Source: G051903925 sp051903925
Lineage (GTDB): Bacteria > Pseudomonadota > Alphaproteobacteria > Zavarziniales > Zavarziniaceae
Assembly (NCBI RefSeq): GCF_051903925.1
Contig: NZ_CP173678.1
Location: 1,922,001 to 1,986,000, forward strand
DNA: 64,000 nt
Direction: 5' to 3'
The notes beneath the pieces were generated by a model that saw only the letters and a list, made by a program, of their open reading frames with translations, searched no databases and was not told the DNA's origin. This document shows positions 21,885 to 30,944 of this stretch, piece after piece. The position numbers and the translations under genes are program-made. The number at the start of each line of letters is the position of its first letter. Position 1 is the stretch's first letter.

Positions 21885-21958
21885 CATTCCCGCGGAAGCG
21901 GGAATCCAGAGCCCCCGGGGCTGTCCTTGCGGCTCTGGATCCCGGACTTCGCGGGATG
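21885..21958. repeat. Intergenic palindromic repeat of the CATTCCCGCG...CGGGAATCCAG type
   Basis: The left arm (21885-21913) has small hairpins of its own and ends in AATCCAGAGCC. The right arm (21931-21958) is its near-perfect inverse, beginning GGCTCTGGATCCC. The whole can fold into one long branched hairpin between the convergent VOC and glpX genes. Elements with this wording recur between genes in many proteobacteria. It may also serve as a terminator for both genes. Confidence 0.75.
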
Positions 21959-22007
21959 CGCGGGACAAGGATCACGCGCAGTCGCTTCAATCCAGTCCGC
22001 GTCCGCC

Positions 22008-23030
22008 TCAGAACGTCTTGCCGGCGCCGTGCCAGGTCTTGATCCAGCGGACCGAGCCCGAGGTCGACCGCATCACGACCGTCTCGGTGCTGAGGCCGCG
22101 GGGCGAGCGGCGGACACCTTCGAGCATCGAGCCGTCGGTGACGCCCGTCGCGGCAAAGATCACGTGCCCCTTGGCCAGGTCCATCAGGTTGTACTTGCGG
22201 TCAAGGTCGGTGATGCCGATGCGCCGGGCGCGGCCGCGCTCGTCATCATTGCGGAACAGCAGGCGGCCCTGCATCTGGCCGCCGGTGCAGCGCAGCGCCG
22301 CCGCCGCCAGGACACCCTCCGGCGCGCCGCCCGAGCCCAAATAGATGTCGACGCCCGTCTCCGGGTTGGTGGTGGCGATCACGCCGGCCACGTCGCCATC
22401 AGGGATAAGCTGCACCTTGGCGCCGGCGGCGCGGACCCGGGCGATCAGTTCGGCATGGCGCGGGCGGTCCAGGATGCAGGCGGTGATGTCGCCGATCTCG
22501 ACGCCCTTGGCCTTGGCGACAGCCTGGATGTTCTCTTCCGGCGTGCGGTCCAGGTCGATGATGCCGTCGGGCAGGCCAGCACCGACCGCGATCTTGTCCA
22601 TGTAGACGTCGGGCGCGTTGAGGAAGTTGCCACTGTCGGCCAGCGCCACGACGGCGAGCGCATTGGGCCCTGCCTTGGCCGTGATGGTCGTGCCTTCCAG
22701 CGGGTCGAGGGCGATGTCGATGCGCGGTCCCTTGCCCGAGCCCACCTTCTCGCCGATGTAGAGCATCGGCGCCTCGTCGCGCTCGCCCTCGCCGATCACC
22801 ACGGTGCCGTCGATGTCGAGCTGGTTCAGCGCGCGGCGCATGGCGTCCACGGCGGCCTGGTCGGCGGCCTTCTCGTCGCCGCGGCCGGTCAGCTTCGCGG
22901 CGGCGATGGCCGCCGCTTCCGTCACGCGCACCAGTTCCAGGACCAGCACGCGGTCCATCTGGCCAGGGGAACTGCCCGTGCCGTCGGTCTTCTGCTCTGC
23001 CTTGGCCGACTTGCGCGGTGTCGAGGTCAT
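22008..23030 (-). CDS. glpX: Class II fructose-1,6-bisphosphatase GlpX
   Basis: GlpX hydrolyses fructose-1,6-bisphosphate to fructose-6-phosphate in gluconeogenesis, or the Calvin cycle where present. The 340 residues contain GEGERDEAPMLYIGE and the phosphatase motif DPLEGTT; DGDVAGVI and the substrate region GSGGAPEGVLAAAAL follow, all characteristic of GlpX. The start overlaps the hom stop as ATGA, so it is the last gene of the aminotransferase-hom-glpX operon. Normal length, no defects. Confidence 0.95.
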   Translation of the reverse strand: MTSTPRKSAKAEQKTDGTGSSPGQMDRVLVLELVRVTEAAAIAAAKLTGRGDEKAADQAAVDAMRRALNQLDIDGTVVIGEGERDEAPMLYIGEKVGSGKGPRIDIALDPLEGTTITAKAGPNALAVVALADSGNFLNAPDVYMDKIAVGAGLPDGIIDLDRTPEENIQAVAKAKGVEIGDITACILDRPRHAELIARVRAAGAKVQLIPDGDVAGVIATTNPETGVDIYLGSGGAPEGVLAAAALRCTGGQMQGRLLFRNDDERGRARRIGITDLDRKYNLMDLAKGHVIFAATGVTDGSMLEGVRRSPRGLSTETVVMRSTSGSVRWIKTWHGAGKTF

Positions 23031-24349
23031 TGCGTCTTCTCCAGGGTCTCGATACGGATCATCACCGGCTTTTCCAGGACGGCGGACAGGTCCGCGATCC
23101 GGGCCGCGGCGCGGATCATGCGCCATTCCGGTGTCTCATGCGTGACCATTACGACCGCGACGCCATCGTCGCTCTCCGTCGCGCGGCCACGCTGCAGCAG
23201 GGATTCGATGGACACGGCTTCATCCCGCAGGATTGCCGCGATGTCGGCGATGACGCCGGGCCGGTCCAGCACCCTGAGGCGCAGGTAGTACGGCCCCTCG
23301 CGGTTGGCAATGGGGGAGCGGGCGGCGGGACGCAGGGCCGCGGACGGCACGCCAAAGGGGGGCAGGACCAGGCCATGGGCGATGTCGACCAGGTCGGCCG
23401 CAACGGCCGAGGCTGTCGGCCCCTGGCCGGCGCCGCGGCCCTCGAACACCATCTGGTCGACGAAGTCGCCGGCCACGACGACCGCGTTGAAGACGCCGTC
23501 GACATGGGCCAGGGCCTGACCTTCGGGGACCAGGCAGGGATGCACGCGCGCCTCGATCCCTTCACTGGTCGGCCGGGCCAGGCCCAGCAGCTTGATGCGA
23601 AAGCCAAGCTCGCGGGCATAGGCGATGTCCAGCGGCGTGATCGCGCGGATCCCCTCTACCGCCACACCGTCGAAGTCGACGGCCGTGCCGAACGCCAGGC
23701 TGGCCAGCAGGCTTAGCTTGTGCGCGGCATCGACGCCGTCGACGTCGAAGCTGGGGTCCGCCTCGGCATAGCCGAGGTCTTGCGCCTCGGCCAGGACGTC
23801 GGCGAAGGGGCGGCCGCTCTCGGCCATGTGGGTCAGGATGTAGTTCGACGTGCCGTTCAGGATGCCGGCCACGCGTTCGATCCCGTTGCCGGCCAGCCCT
23901 TCGCGCAGGGCCTTGACGATCGGGATGCCGCCGGCAATCGCCGCCTCGAAGTTCAGGCTGACGCCGCGCGCCTCGGCCAGGGCGGCCAGCTCGGTGCCGT
24001 GGTGGGCCAGAAGTGCCTTGTTCGCGGTGACGACCGGCTTGCCCGCCTGCAGCGCTGCCTTGACCAGCTCATGGGCGGGCCCGTCGGAGCCGCCGATCAG
24101 CTCGACGACCACGTCGACGCGCGGGTCGGCCGCGATGGCGACCGGATCGGCGTGCCAGGTGACATCCGCCCCGATCACCACGTCGCGGGCCTTGGCCCGG
24201 TCGCGGGCCGAGACGGCGGTCACGACCAGGCGGCGCCCACAGCGCTGGGCCAGGCGGTCGCCATGGGCCGCGATCAGCTTCAACAGCCCGGTGCCGACCG
24301 TGCCCAGGCCGGCGACCCCAATGCGCATCACGTCCTTGCCGGGTTCCAT
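23027..24349 (-). CDS. hom: Homoserine dehydrogenase
   Basis: It reduces aspartate semialdehyde to homoserine, the branch to threonine and methionine. The 440-residue protein has the Rossmann motif GVAGLGTVGTGLL at the start. The catalytic and substrate regions are NGTSNYILT and AYAEADPSFDVDGVDAAHKL-like; a C-terminal ACT domain (LRVLDRPGVIADIAAIL) allows threonine feedback. The start MEPGKD overlaps the aminotransferase stop by one base (TGATG); MRIGVAG seven codons on is an alternative. The pairing with an aminotransferase and glpX is a gene order I associate with Rhodospirillales. Confidence 0.95.
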   Translation of the reverse strand: MEPGKDVMRIGVAGLGTVGTGLLKLIAAHGDRLAQRCGRRLVVTAVSARDRAKARDVVIGADVTWHADPVAIAADPRVDVVVELIGGSDGPAHELVKAALQAGKPVVTANKALLAHHGTELAALAEARGVSLNFEAAIAGGIPIVKALREGLAGNGIERVAGILNGTSNYILTHMAESGRPFADVLAEAQDLGYAEADPSFDVDGVDAAHKLSLLASLAFGTAVDFDGVAVEGIRAITPLDIAYARELGFRIKLLGLARPTSEGIEARVHPCLVPEGQALAHVDGVFNAVVVAGDFVDQMVFEGRGAGQGPTASAVAADLVDIAHGLVLPPFGVPSAALRPAARSPIANREGPYYLRLRVLDRPGVIADIAAILRDEAVSIESLLQRGRATESDDGVAVVMVTHETPEWRMIRAAARIADLSAVLEKPVMIRIETLEKTQ

Positions 24350-25593
24350 CAGGCGGCCGATGCCTCCCGCGGCTTGGCGCGGGGGGCGCTGGACTGGGCC
24401 GGGTCGTGCTGCGCCAGGAAGCGCTTGATGGCGCGCACGGCCTGGCGCGTGCGGTGCTCGTTCTCGACCAGGGCGATGCGCACGAAACTGTCGCCGTATT
24501 CGCCAAAACCGACGCCCGGCGCCACGGCGACCTTCGCTTCCGCCAGCAGGCGCTTGGAGAATTCCAGGCTGCCCATCGCGGCAAAGGCGGGGGGCAGCGG
24601 GGCCCAGGCGAACATCGTGGCCGACGGACTGGGGACGTCCCAGCCGGCATCGGTCAGGCCCTTGATCAGGACGTCGCGGCGGCTGCGATAGATCGTGCGC
24701 ATGTCCTCGACGCAGTCCTGCGGCCCGTTCAGGGCGGCGGTCGCCGCGACCTGGATCGGCGTGAAGGCGCCATAGTCGAGGTAGGACTTGATCCGGGTCA
24801 GGGCCTGGACCAGGCGCGGATTGCCGGCGGCAAAGCCCATGCGCCAGCCGGGCATGGCATAGGTCTTGGACATCGACGTGAACTCGACCGCGATCTCCTT
24901 GGCGCCCGGGATCTGCAGGATCGAGGGCGGGGGGACGCCGTCGAAATAGATCTCGCCATAGGCAAGGTCCGACAGGATCCAGATGTTGCGCGACCGGCAG
25001 AAGTCGACGACCTGGCCATAGAAGTCGAGGTCGACGACCTGCGCCGTCGGATTGGACGGGAAGTTCAGGACCAGCGCGGTCGGCGCCGGGACCGAATGGC
25101 GCACCGCCCGCTCCAGCAGGGCGATGAAGTCCTCGGCCCTGGGCGCGCCCGGGTCCATCGGCAGGTGCCGCAGGGCGGCCCCTGCGATCATGAAGCCAAA
25201 GGCATGGATCGGATAGCTGGGGTTGGGGCACAGGATGACGTCGCCTGGTGCCGTGATCGCCTGGGCCAGGTTGGCAAGGCCTTCCTTGGAGCCCAGCGTC
25301 GCGATCACCTCGCGCTCCGGATCCAGGTCGACGCCGAAGCGGCGCTGGTAGTAGCCGGCCATGGCGCGGCGCAGGCCGGGGATGCCCTTCGAGCTGGAAT
25401 AGCGGTGGGTGCGGCCGTCCTGCACGGCCTCCACCAGCTTGTCCACGATATGGCGGGGGGTCGGCATGTCGGGATTGCCCATGCCGAAGTCGATGATGTC
25501 CTCGCCCGCTGCGCGCGCCTTGGCCTTCAGGGAATTGACGACCTCGAAGACGTAAGGGGGCAGGCGGCGAACGCGATGGAACTCGCTTTCCAT
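24349..25593 (-). CDS. Class I/II PLP-dependent aminotransferase (AlaC/LL-diaminopimelate aminotransferase-like)
   Basis: This 414-residue fold-type I aminotransferase has PLP lysine Lys243 in SMSKTYAMPGWRMGF. Other conserved blocks are FGMGNPDMPTP, the NFPSNPTAQ pocket and FVRIALVENE near the end. The sequence resembles AlaC-type alanine aminotransferases and enzymes annotated as LL-diaminopimelate aminotransferase; the true substrate cannot be fixed. Its operon with hom suggests amino-acid synthesis in the aspartate or alanine families. A hydrophilic C-terminal tail (SSAPRAKPREASAA) is extra. Confidence 0.9.
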   Translation of the reverse strand: MESEFHRVRRLPPYVFEVVNSLKAKARAAGEDIIDFGMGNPDMPTPRHIVDKLVEAVQDGRTHRYSSSKGIPGLRRAMAGYYQRRFGVDLDPEREVIATLGSKEGLANLAQAITAPGDVILCPNPSYPIHAFGFMIAGAALRHLPMDPGAPRAEDFIALLERAVRHSVPAPTALVLNFPSNPTAQVVDLDFYGQVVDFCRSRNIWILSDLAYGEIYFDGVPPPSILQIPGAKEIAVEFTSMSKTYAMPGWRMGFAAGNPRLVQALTRIKSYLDYGAFTPIQVAATAALNGPQDCVEDMRTIYRSRRDVLIKGLTDAGWDVPSPSATMFAWAPLPPAFAAMGSLEFSKRLLAEAKVAVAPGVGFGEYGDSFVRIALVENEHRTRQAVRAIKRFLAQHDPAQSSAPRAKPREASAA

Positions 25594-25664
25594 GACGGGG
25601 TCCTGGCTGGTGGCGCCGGGCAGACCTGTATGCCCGGACGCCGGATACTGGATGGCGGAGACGA

Positions 25665-27503
25665 CTACTCGATATAGACCTGGGCCTTGCGGCCCTCGCC
25701 GGGCTTGGCCTCGACCACGACGGAGGCCGGGGGCACGCCCAGGGTGATCAGCTGCTGGGCCACGGCCTCGGCACGCTTCAGGCCGACGGCAAAGGCGTCG
25801 AAGCCCTCGCCGTCGCCGGGCCCCGTGCGGCCCACGACCCGGATCCGGGCAGCGCCGCGCAGATAGGCCAGATAGGCCTCCTGCAGGCGTTCCTGGTCCT
25901 TCGCGGAAAGGCGGTTCGACCCTTCGAAGAATTCGATCACGGCGGCGGGCTGGCCCATGGGCAGCGCGGGCGGCAATGCCGCCGGATTGACGCCACCTGC
26001 TCCCGCTCCGGTGATCATCGCCACCTGCGGGCCGGGCTGGTCGGGCGAGGGCACGCTGCCGGTGCCGGACGCGGCAAAGGCCGTGGCGGTGATCTCCTCC
26101 ACCGTGCGTCCGACCGGCGGCGCGCCGGCCGGGGCCGGCGGCGCACTGGCCACCGCGGCGGGCGCCAGGGCGTCCGCGACCGTCGGGCTATCGAGGCTGG
26201 ACGGCGCCGGAGCAGGCGGAGTCGCGGCGGCGGCCTCCGCCACCGCCCGTGCGGCGGCGGCATCGACGGTCTCCGTGTCGACCGGGGCCAGGGTGCCGGC
26301 CAGCACGGGGGCGCCCGCCGCGGGATCCGGCGGGGCCACGGGCGGGCCACCGGCCGCGGCCAGGGCCTGCGCCGCCGCAGCATCCGTGGTGGCGCTATCG
26401 CTCAGCGTTCCGGCAAGGGGCGGCTGCACCGCCTCGGCCGGCGGCAGGTCGGCGGCGGGCGCCTCCAGCGCCGCCTGCGGTTCGGGCGGCGGCGGCTCGA
26501 CGGGGGCGCCGATATCGCTGCTGGTGGGCGCCGCGGCATCGGCCGGCGGGGGGAAGGGCGCGGGCTCGGCCGGGACCGGCGCGCCGATCGCCGGAGGCGG
26601 CGGCATCGGGCTCAGGAGCGAGGGCGTATAGCTGCTGCGCAGGCGGCCCTGCGGACTGGAGAGCATGCTGCCGGACAGATAGCTGCCCGAAGATGGCGCG
26701 GGCGTTGCGACCGCTTCCGGCAGCGGGGCGGGTTCCGGCAGCGGGTCAGGCATCGCGGCCTCGACCGGCGGCGCCTCGGCGGGGGCAGCCTCGACCGGCG
26801 GCGGGTCGGCGGGCAGCGGGTCTGCAGGCGGGGGCAGGTCGGCCAGTCCGCCGGGCACGCTGTCCAGGCTGGAGGCGCCGCTGGCGGGCCCCGCCAGCGG
26901 ATCGGGCGCGGTCGCCAGGGGCCGGGGCGGCGCGGCCTCGGGCTCGATCCCGCCACGCAGGTCCTGGTCGGTGTGGCGCGCGTTCTGCAGGTCGCCCTGC
27001 AGGCCCTGCGTCACATCCTCGCGCTCCAGCGCCGTGCGCGGCCGGTCCGGGCGCCCGGGGACAGTCGCCAGGTTGGGGAAGGCGTCAGGGTCGCTGCCAT
27101 CGACCGGAACCGCGGCCTGGGGGCGGCGGGGCTCGTCCCGGGGGATGCCCAGGAAATCGAACAGGTAGGACCCCTCGGGTGCGTCGTCGGCCTTGGCCTG
27201 GGCCTCCGCCCGTTCGGCGGGGGTCTGCTCGCCGCCGCCCTGGGCGGAACTGACATTGCCGAGGCCGGTCGCGCCGGGACCTTCGATCACCGAGCCGGTG
27301 TTGACGCTGTCCAGGCCGTCGGTCGTCGTGTTGGCGGTGGGCGCCGGCGTGCCGCCGGCCATCACATTGCCAAGCTGGGAGGTTTCGCCCTCGGCCGTGG
27401 TGGCATCACTGGCGCAGCCGCCTGCAGCACTGCCCAGGCACGCCACCGCGGCCACGGCGACAAGACTGCGCCGGCGCAGGCCGGCAACCGTCAGGAATCG
27501 CAT
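25665..27503 (-). CDS. Putative lipoprotein with long Pro/Ala-rich linker and C-terminal OmpA-like domain
   Basis: This 612-residue protein has a signal sequence ending in a lipobox-like AAGGC (Cys30), then about 480 residues of Pro/Ala/Gly low complexity. The C-terminal ~95 residues resemble an OmpA peptidoglycan-associated domain (IEFFEGSNRLSAKDQERL, RIRVVGRTGPGDG, KRAEAVAQQLITLGV). The likely role is an envelope tether binding peptidoglycan. The start ATG 27503 has GAGGTGG before it; an upstream in-frame start is unlikely. The long disordered linker could span the periplasm. No recognised partner is adjacent. Confidence 0.75.
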   Translation of the reverse strand: MRFLTVAGLRRRSLVAVAAVACLGSAAGGCASDATTAEGETSQLGNVMAGGTPAPTANTTTDGLDSVNTGSVIEGPGATGLGNVSSAQGGGEQTPAERAEAQAKADDAPEGSYLFDFLGIPRDEPRRPQAAVPVDGSDPDAFPNLATVPGRPDRPRTALEREDVTQGLQGDLQNARHTDQDLRGGIEPEAAPPRPLATAPDPLAGPASGASSLDSVPGGLADLPPPADPLPADPPPVEAAPAEAPPVEAAMPDPLPEPAPLPEAVATPAPSSGSYLSGSMLSSPQGRLRSSYTPSLLSPMPPPPAIGAPVPAEPAPFPPPADAAAPTSSDIGAPVEPPPPEPQAALEAPAADLPPAEAVQPPLAGTLSDSATTDAAAAQALAAAGGPPVAPPDPAAGAPVLAGTLAPVDTETVDAAAARAVAEAAAATPPAPAPSSLDSPTVADALAPAAVASAPPAPAGAPPVGRTVEEITATAFAASGTGSVPSPDQPGPQVAMITGAGAGGVNPAALPPALPMGQPAAVIEFFEGSNRLSAKDQERLQEAYLAYLRGAARIRVVGRTGPGDGEGFDAFAVGLKRAEAVAQQLITLGVPPASVVVEAKPGEGRKAQVYIE

Positions 27504-27580
27504 ACCGCCACCTCGTGACTTCCTCGTCGCTTGGCCGGACAGCGACGTTGCGTCTTTCCGGCCACCTGCCAATCGGCTTC

Positions 27581-27600
27581 AAAAAAGGGGTGCTACCCCC
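27581..27600 (-). terminator. Terminator-like hairpin with T6 in the ompA-phaC divergent gap
   Basis: On the minus strand GGGGT-AGC-ACCCC is followed directly by TTTTTT (complement of 27581-27599). The stem is only five base pairs. It lies upstream of the lipoprotein gene, so it would act as an attenuator or block antisense transcription from phaC's promoter region. A TATAAG box overlaps its 5' side. Confidence 0.35.
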
Positions 27601-27693
27601 TTATAGTCAGGACGCCAAGCGGTTCGGGCCAATGGAAGCTCGGGCTCGTGTGGCGACCGATTCAGCGTCGCGGCGACATTAGAGGATAGCGCC

Positions 27694-29490
27694 ATGGGGG
27701 ATCAACCGGCCCGAGACATGCCGATTCCAGACCCGGCAGCACTCGGAGCCAATCTGGTCAAGATCGCGGCGCGCAGCCGGAAGCTTGTGTCCGAGTTCCT
27801 GTCCCGGCAGATGGAGCCCGGCGCCAAGCCGCCGTCGGCCGACCCGTTCAACATCGGCTCCGCCTTCCTGGAAATGACGCAGCGCATGATGGCGAACCCG
27901 GCCCGCCTGGCCGAGGCGAACCTGGCCCTGTGGCAGGACTACCTGACCCTGTGGCAGACGACGACGCTGCGCCTGATGGGGCAGGAGCCCAAGCCGGTGA
28001 TCAAGCCGGCCAAGGGGGACAAGCGCTTCAACCACGCCGACTGGGACGAGAACGGGGTCTTTGACTTCATCAAGCAGTCCTACCTGCTCACGGCGCGCTG
28101 GCTCCAGCACACGGTCCACAATGTGGAAGGACTGGATCCCAAGACGGCGAAGAAGGTCGACTTCTATACGAAGCAGTTCGTCGACGCGATGGCGCCGTCC
28201 AACTTCGTGCTGACCAATCCCCAGGTCCTGCGCACGACGCTGGAGTCGAATGGCGAGAACCTGGTCCGCGGCCTTGAGACCATGCTCAAGGACCTGGACG
28301 ACGGCAAGGGCCAGCTCGCCATCAAGATGACCGACATGAACGCCTTCGAGGTCGGTCGCAACATCGCGATCACCCCGGGCAAGGTCGTCTTCCAGAACGA
28401 CATCATCCAGCTGATCCAGTACATCCCGAAGACGGCGGAGACCTATCGCCGGCCACTGCTGATTGTGCCGCCCTGGATCAACAAGTTCTACATCCTGGAT
28501 CTGCGGCAGGACAATTCCTTCATCAAGTGGATGCTTGAGAAGGGCTACACCGTCTTTGTCGTGTCGTGGGTCAACCCGGACGAGAAGCTGGCCGAGCGCA
28601 CGTTCGAGGACTACATGGACGAGGGCATCCTGGCGGCGCTGGGGGCCATCGAGCAGGCGACGGGCGAGACCCACGTCAACGCCATCGGCTATTGCATCGG
28701 CGGCACGCTGATGGGGGCGACGCTGGCCTACATGGCGGCGACGGGTGACGACCGCATCCAGTCCTGCACCTTCTTCGCGGCCCAGGTCGACTTCAGCGAA
28801 GCCGGCGAATTGTCGATCTTCATCGACGAGGAGCAGCTGGAGAACATCGAGTCCATGATGCAGCGCAAGGGCTTCCTGGACGGGCAGCAGATGTCGACCA
28901 CGTTCAACATGCTCCGCGCCAACGACCTGATCTGGAGCTTCGTCGTCAACAACTACCTGCTGGGCAAGGATCCGTTTCCGTTCGACCTGCTGTTCTGGAA
29001 CGCCGACGCCACTCGCATGCCGACCAAGCTGCACAGCTTCTACCTGCGCGAATGCTACCAGGCCAACAACCTGGCCAAGCCGGGCGGCGTCACGCTGCGG
29101 GGGGTGCCCATTGACCTGCGCCAGGTCAAGATCCCGATCTATCTCCAGGCCAGCCGCGACGACCACATCGCGCCCTATCGCTCGGTGTTCAAGGCGACGA
29201 AGCTCTATTCCGGGCCGATCCGTTTCATGGTGGCGGGGTCCGGCCATATTGCCGGCGTCATCAACCCGCCCGCCGCGAAGAAGTACCAGCACTGGCTCAA
29301 CGACAAGTCCTGCGCCACGGTCGAGGAATGGTTCGCCGGGGCCGTCGAGCATCCGGGCTCGTGGTGGGAGGACTGGGACGCCTGGCTGGCTCCCAAGTCG
29401 GGGGACAAGGTGCCCGCCCGCGTGCCTGGCGACGCCAAGCTGAAGGTGCTGGAGGATGCGCCCGGCAGCTATGTCAAGGTGCGCTCCTGA
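27694..29490 (+). CDS. phaC: Class I poly(3-hydroxyalkanoate) synthase PhaC
   Basis: PhaC polymerises 3-hydroxyacyl-CoA into storage polyester at the granule surface. The 598 residues have class I length. The lipase-like box GYCIGGTL holds nucleophile Cys334; catalytic Asp490 (SRDDHIAP) and His518 (GSGHIAGV) complete the triad. Conserved PPWINKFYILDL precedes it. AGAGGA lies seven bases before ATG. The gene is single here, with no phaA/phaB or phasin nearby, so the operon is split in this genome. It signals carbon storage ability. Confidence 0.95.
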   Translation: MGDQPARDMPIPDPAALGANLVKIAARSRKLVSEFLSRQMEPGAKPPSADPFNIGSAFLEMTQRMMANPARLAEANLALWQDYLTLWQTTTLRLMGQEPKPVIKPAKGDKRFNHADWDENGVFDFIKQSYLLTARWLQHTVHNVEGLDPKTAKKVDFYTKQFVDAMAPSNFVLTNPQVLRTTLESNGENLVRGLETMLKDLDDGKGQLAIKMTDMNAFEVGRNIAITPGKVVFQNDIIQLIQYIPKTAETYRRPLLIVPPWINKFYILDLRQDNSFIKWMLEKGYTVFVVSWVNPDEKLAERTFEDYMDEGILAALGAIEQATGETHVNAIGYCIGGTLMGATLAYMAATGDDRIQSCTFFAAQVDFSEAGELSIFIDEEQLENIESMMQRKGFLDGQQMSTTFNMLRANDLIWSFVVNNYLLGKDPFPFDLLFWNADATRMPTKLHSFYLRECYQANNLAKPGGVTLRGVPIDLRQVKIPIYLQASRDDHIAPYRSVFKATKLYSGPIRFMVAGSGHIAGVINPPAAKKYQHWLNDKSCATVEEWFAGAVEHPGSWWEDWDAWLAPKSGDKVPARVPGDAKLKVLEDAPGSYVKVRS

Positions 29491-29526
29491 GCCCTTGACC
29501 GCCCGTCCGCCGGATCGGCGACGGCG

Positions 29527-30537
29527 TCAGAACACGGCGTGGTCGCCGCGCTCTGGCGCTGGGGCGCCGGCCAGCACCGCGCGGTAGAAGTCCAGCAGGG
29601 TCTGGCTGCCGGTCGACGGCGTGGCGTCCGCGTCATAGCGCCCGCTGACCGGGTCGCGCACCAGCATCGACTCCGTCGCGTAGTAGCGGCCGATGCGGGC
29701 CAGCTCCGCCTTGTCCGCCAGGCGGGGCGCGACCCGGCTCAGGAGGCCGAGCCCGCCCGCGATGCCATCAAGCAGCGCCACGGGGACCGAGCGGAAGCGC
29801 GCCGGGCGGTCGAGCAGGGCGAACAGCCATTCGCCCTGCTGGCGCGGGGTGATGGCGGCGCCCGGCCCGCCGATGGGCAGGATGCGATTCCAGCGCGCGG
29901 GATCGTCCAGGCAGTCGGCCATGTAGTCCGCCAGGTCGCCATCGCTGATCGGCTTGCATGCGGTCAGGGTGCCGTCGCCAAAGACCAGGAAGGGGCGGCC
30001 GCGCCGCACCCGGTCGATCTGACCGGACAGCGACTTGAAGAACGCGGTGGGTCGCACGATCGAATGGCGCAGGCCCGAGGCGACGAGCTCCGCCTCGAAT
30101 GCCAGCTTGGCCTGCTGGAAGGCGAGCAGCGGCTTCTGCACGCAGATCGCCGACAGCAGGACGAAATGGCGGACTCCCGTCTGGCGCGCCGCCTCCAGCA
30201 CATTGACATGGGCGCGATGGTCGATCGCCCAGGCATCGCGCGGCACGCCCGTGCGCGAGGCCATGCACGAGACGACGGCGTCGAACGGCGCGCCGCCGAA
30301 ACCGTCGCGCGCCAGGGCGGCGCGGTCCGTGGGATCCGCCAGGCGGAGGCGGGTGCCGGCCAGCATGTCCGCCAGCGCCGGGGGGACTGTGGAACCGCGC
30401 AGGAGGCAGGTCACCTGGTGACCCCGACGCACCAGCGCCGCGGCCACGGCGCGGCCGATCGTGCCGCTGGCCCCCAGAAGGCAGACCCGCAGGGAATCCG
30501 GCGCATTACGGTCCGGCTTGTTCTCGACGCACCCCAT
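29527..30537 (-). CDS. BciA-like divinyl (proto)chlorophyllide 8-vinyl reductase / NAD(P)-binding protein
   Basis: The 336-residue Rossmann protein has the nucleotide loop GASGTIG (22-28). Blocks SIVRPTAFFKSLSGQ, VFGDGTLTACKPIS and the C-terminal ARIGRYYATESMLV...GRYDADATPS.GSQTL recall BciA, the NADPH-dependent 8-vinyl reductase of bacteriochlorophyll synthesis. That match is from memory of the family, not from a search. No other photosynthesis gene is in the window. It may instead be an atypical SDR with another substrate. DUF1127 lies upstream on the same strand, 33 bases away. Confidence 0.65.
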   Translation of the reverse strand: MGCVENKPDRNAPDSLRVCLLGASGTIGRAVAAALVRRGHQVTCLLRGSTVPPALADMLAGTRLRLADPTDRAALARDGFGGAPFDAVVSCMASRTGVPRDAWAIDHRAHVNVLEAARQTGVRHFVLLSAICVQKPLLAFQQAKLAFEAELVASGLRHSIVRPTAFFKSLSGQIDRVRRGRPFLVFGDGTLTACKPISDGDLADYMADCLDDPARWNRILPIGGPGAAITPRQQGEWLFALLDRPARFRSVPVALLDGIAGGLGLLSRVAPRLADKAELARIGRYYATESMLVRDPVSGRYDADATPSTGSQTLLDFYRAVLAGAPAPERGDHAVF

Positions 30538-30570
30538 GGCGTCCAGCCTGCGCGTGCCGGCCGGCGCCGT

Positions 30571-30855
30571 CTACAGGTTGCGCCACCAGTCGATGCCGGC
30601 GACGCGCGCGCCGCCGCTGCTGGCATGGCGCTCGGCGACGATCCGGCGAATGTCCCGACGCTTCACGCCAATGTCGCGCAGCACTGCGTCGTCCAGGGCC
30701 TCCAGGTCGCGGATGTCGCGCCGCAGGCTGGCGGTACCGCGCCAGCCCCCGGCCAGATGGACCGGCCAGGCCAGGGCCGCGCCCAGCAGCGACGGCCATG
30801 AGGCAAGAAAGCCGTGGGCGCCGGCAGCGTGCGTCGCGTTCATTCGGTCGGTCAT
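30571..30855 (-). CDS. DUF1127 small protein
   Basis: The 94-residue protein carries a C-terminal DUF1127 motif (LEALDDAVLRDIGVKRRDI). This domain is common in alphaproteobacteria and, in some species, helps tune phosphate, carbon or RNA metabolism and stress responses. The N-terminal half has a hydrophobic stretch (SWPSLLGAALAWPVHL). ATG 30855 follows GAGGTG. It is divergent from the CGNR regulator across a 90-base AT-rich region with repeated boxes, so the regulator probably controls it. It may be cotranscribed with the BciA-like gene. Confidence 0.8.
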   Translation of the reverse strand: MTDRMNATHAAGAHGFLASWPSLLGAALAWPVHLAGGWRGTASLRRDIRDLEALDDAVLRDIGVKRRDIRRIVAERHASSGGARVAGIDWWRNL

Positions 30856-30865
30856 GACATCACCT

Positions 30866-30928
30866 CATTGACGGTTTATAATCTCTTTGATGGTTATAAT
30901 CTGTCTCCTCAGGTATAACCTGTCAATG
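30866..30928. promoter_or_regulatory. Operator-like repeats between DUF1127 and CGNR regulator
   Basis: CATTGACGGTTTATA (30866-30880) and TATAACCTGTCAATG (30914-30928) are inverted copies matching at 13 of 15 positions. A third related box, TGGTTATAATC (30891-30901), lies between them as a direct repeat of the left arm. TATAAT-like -10 boxes are embedded. The region is clearly AT-rich against its surroundings. It fits autoregulation by the neighbouring DNA-binding protein. Confidence 0.55.
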
Positions 30929-30944
30929 ACGTTTTGAGGGTTCA

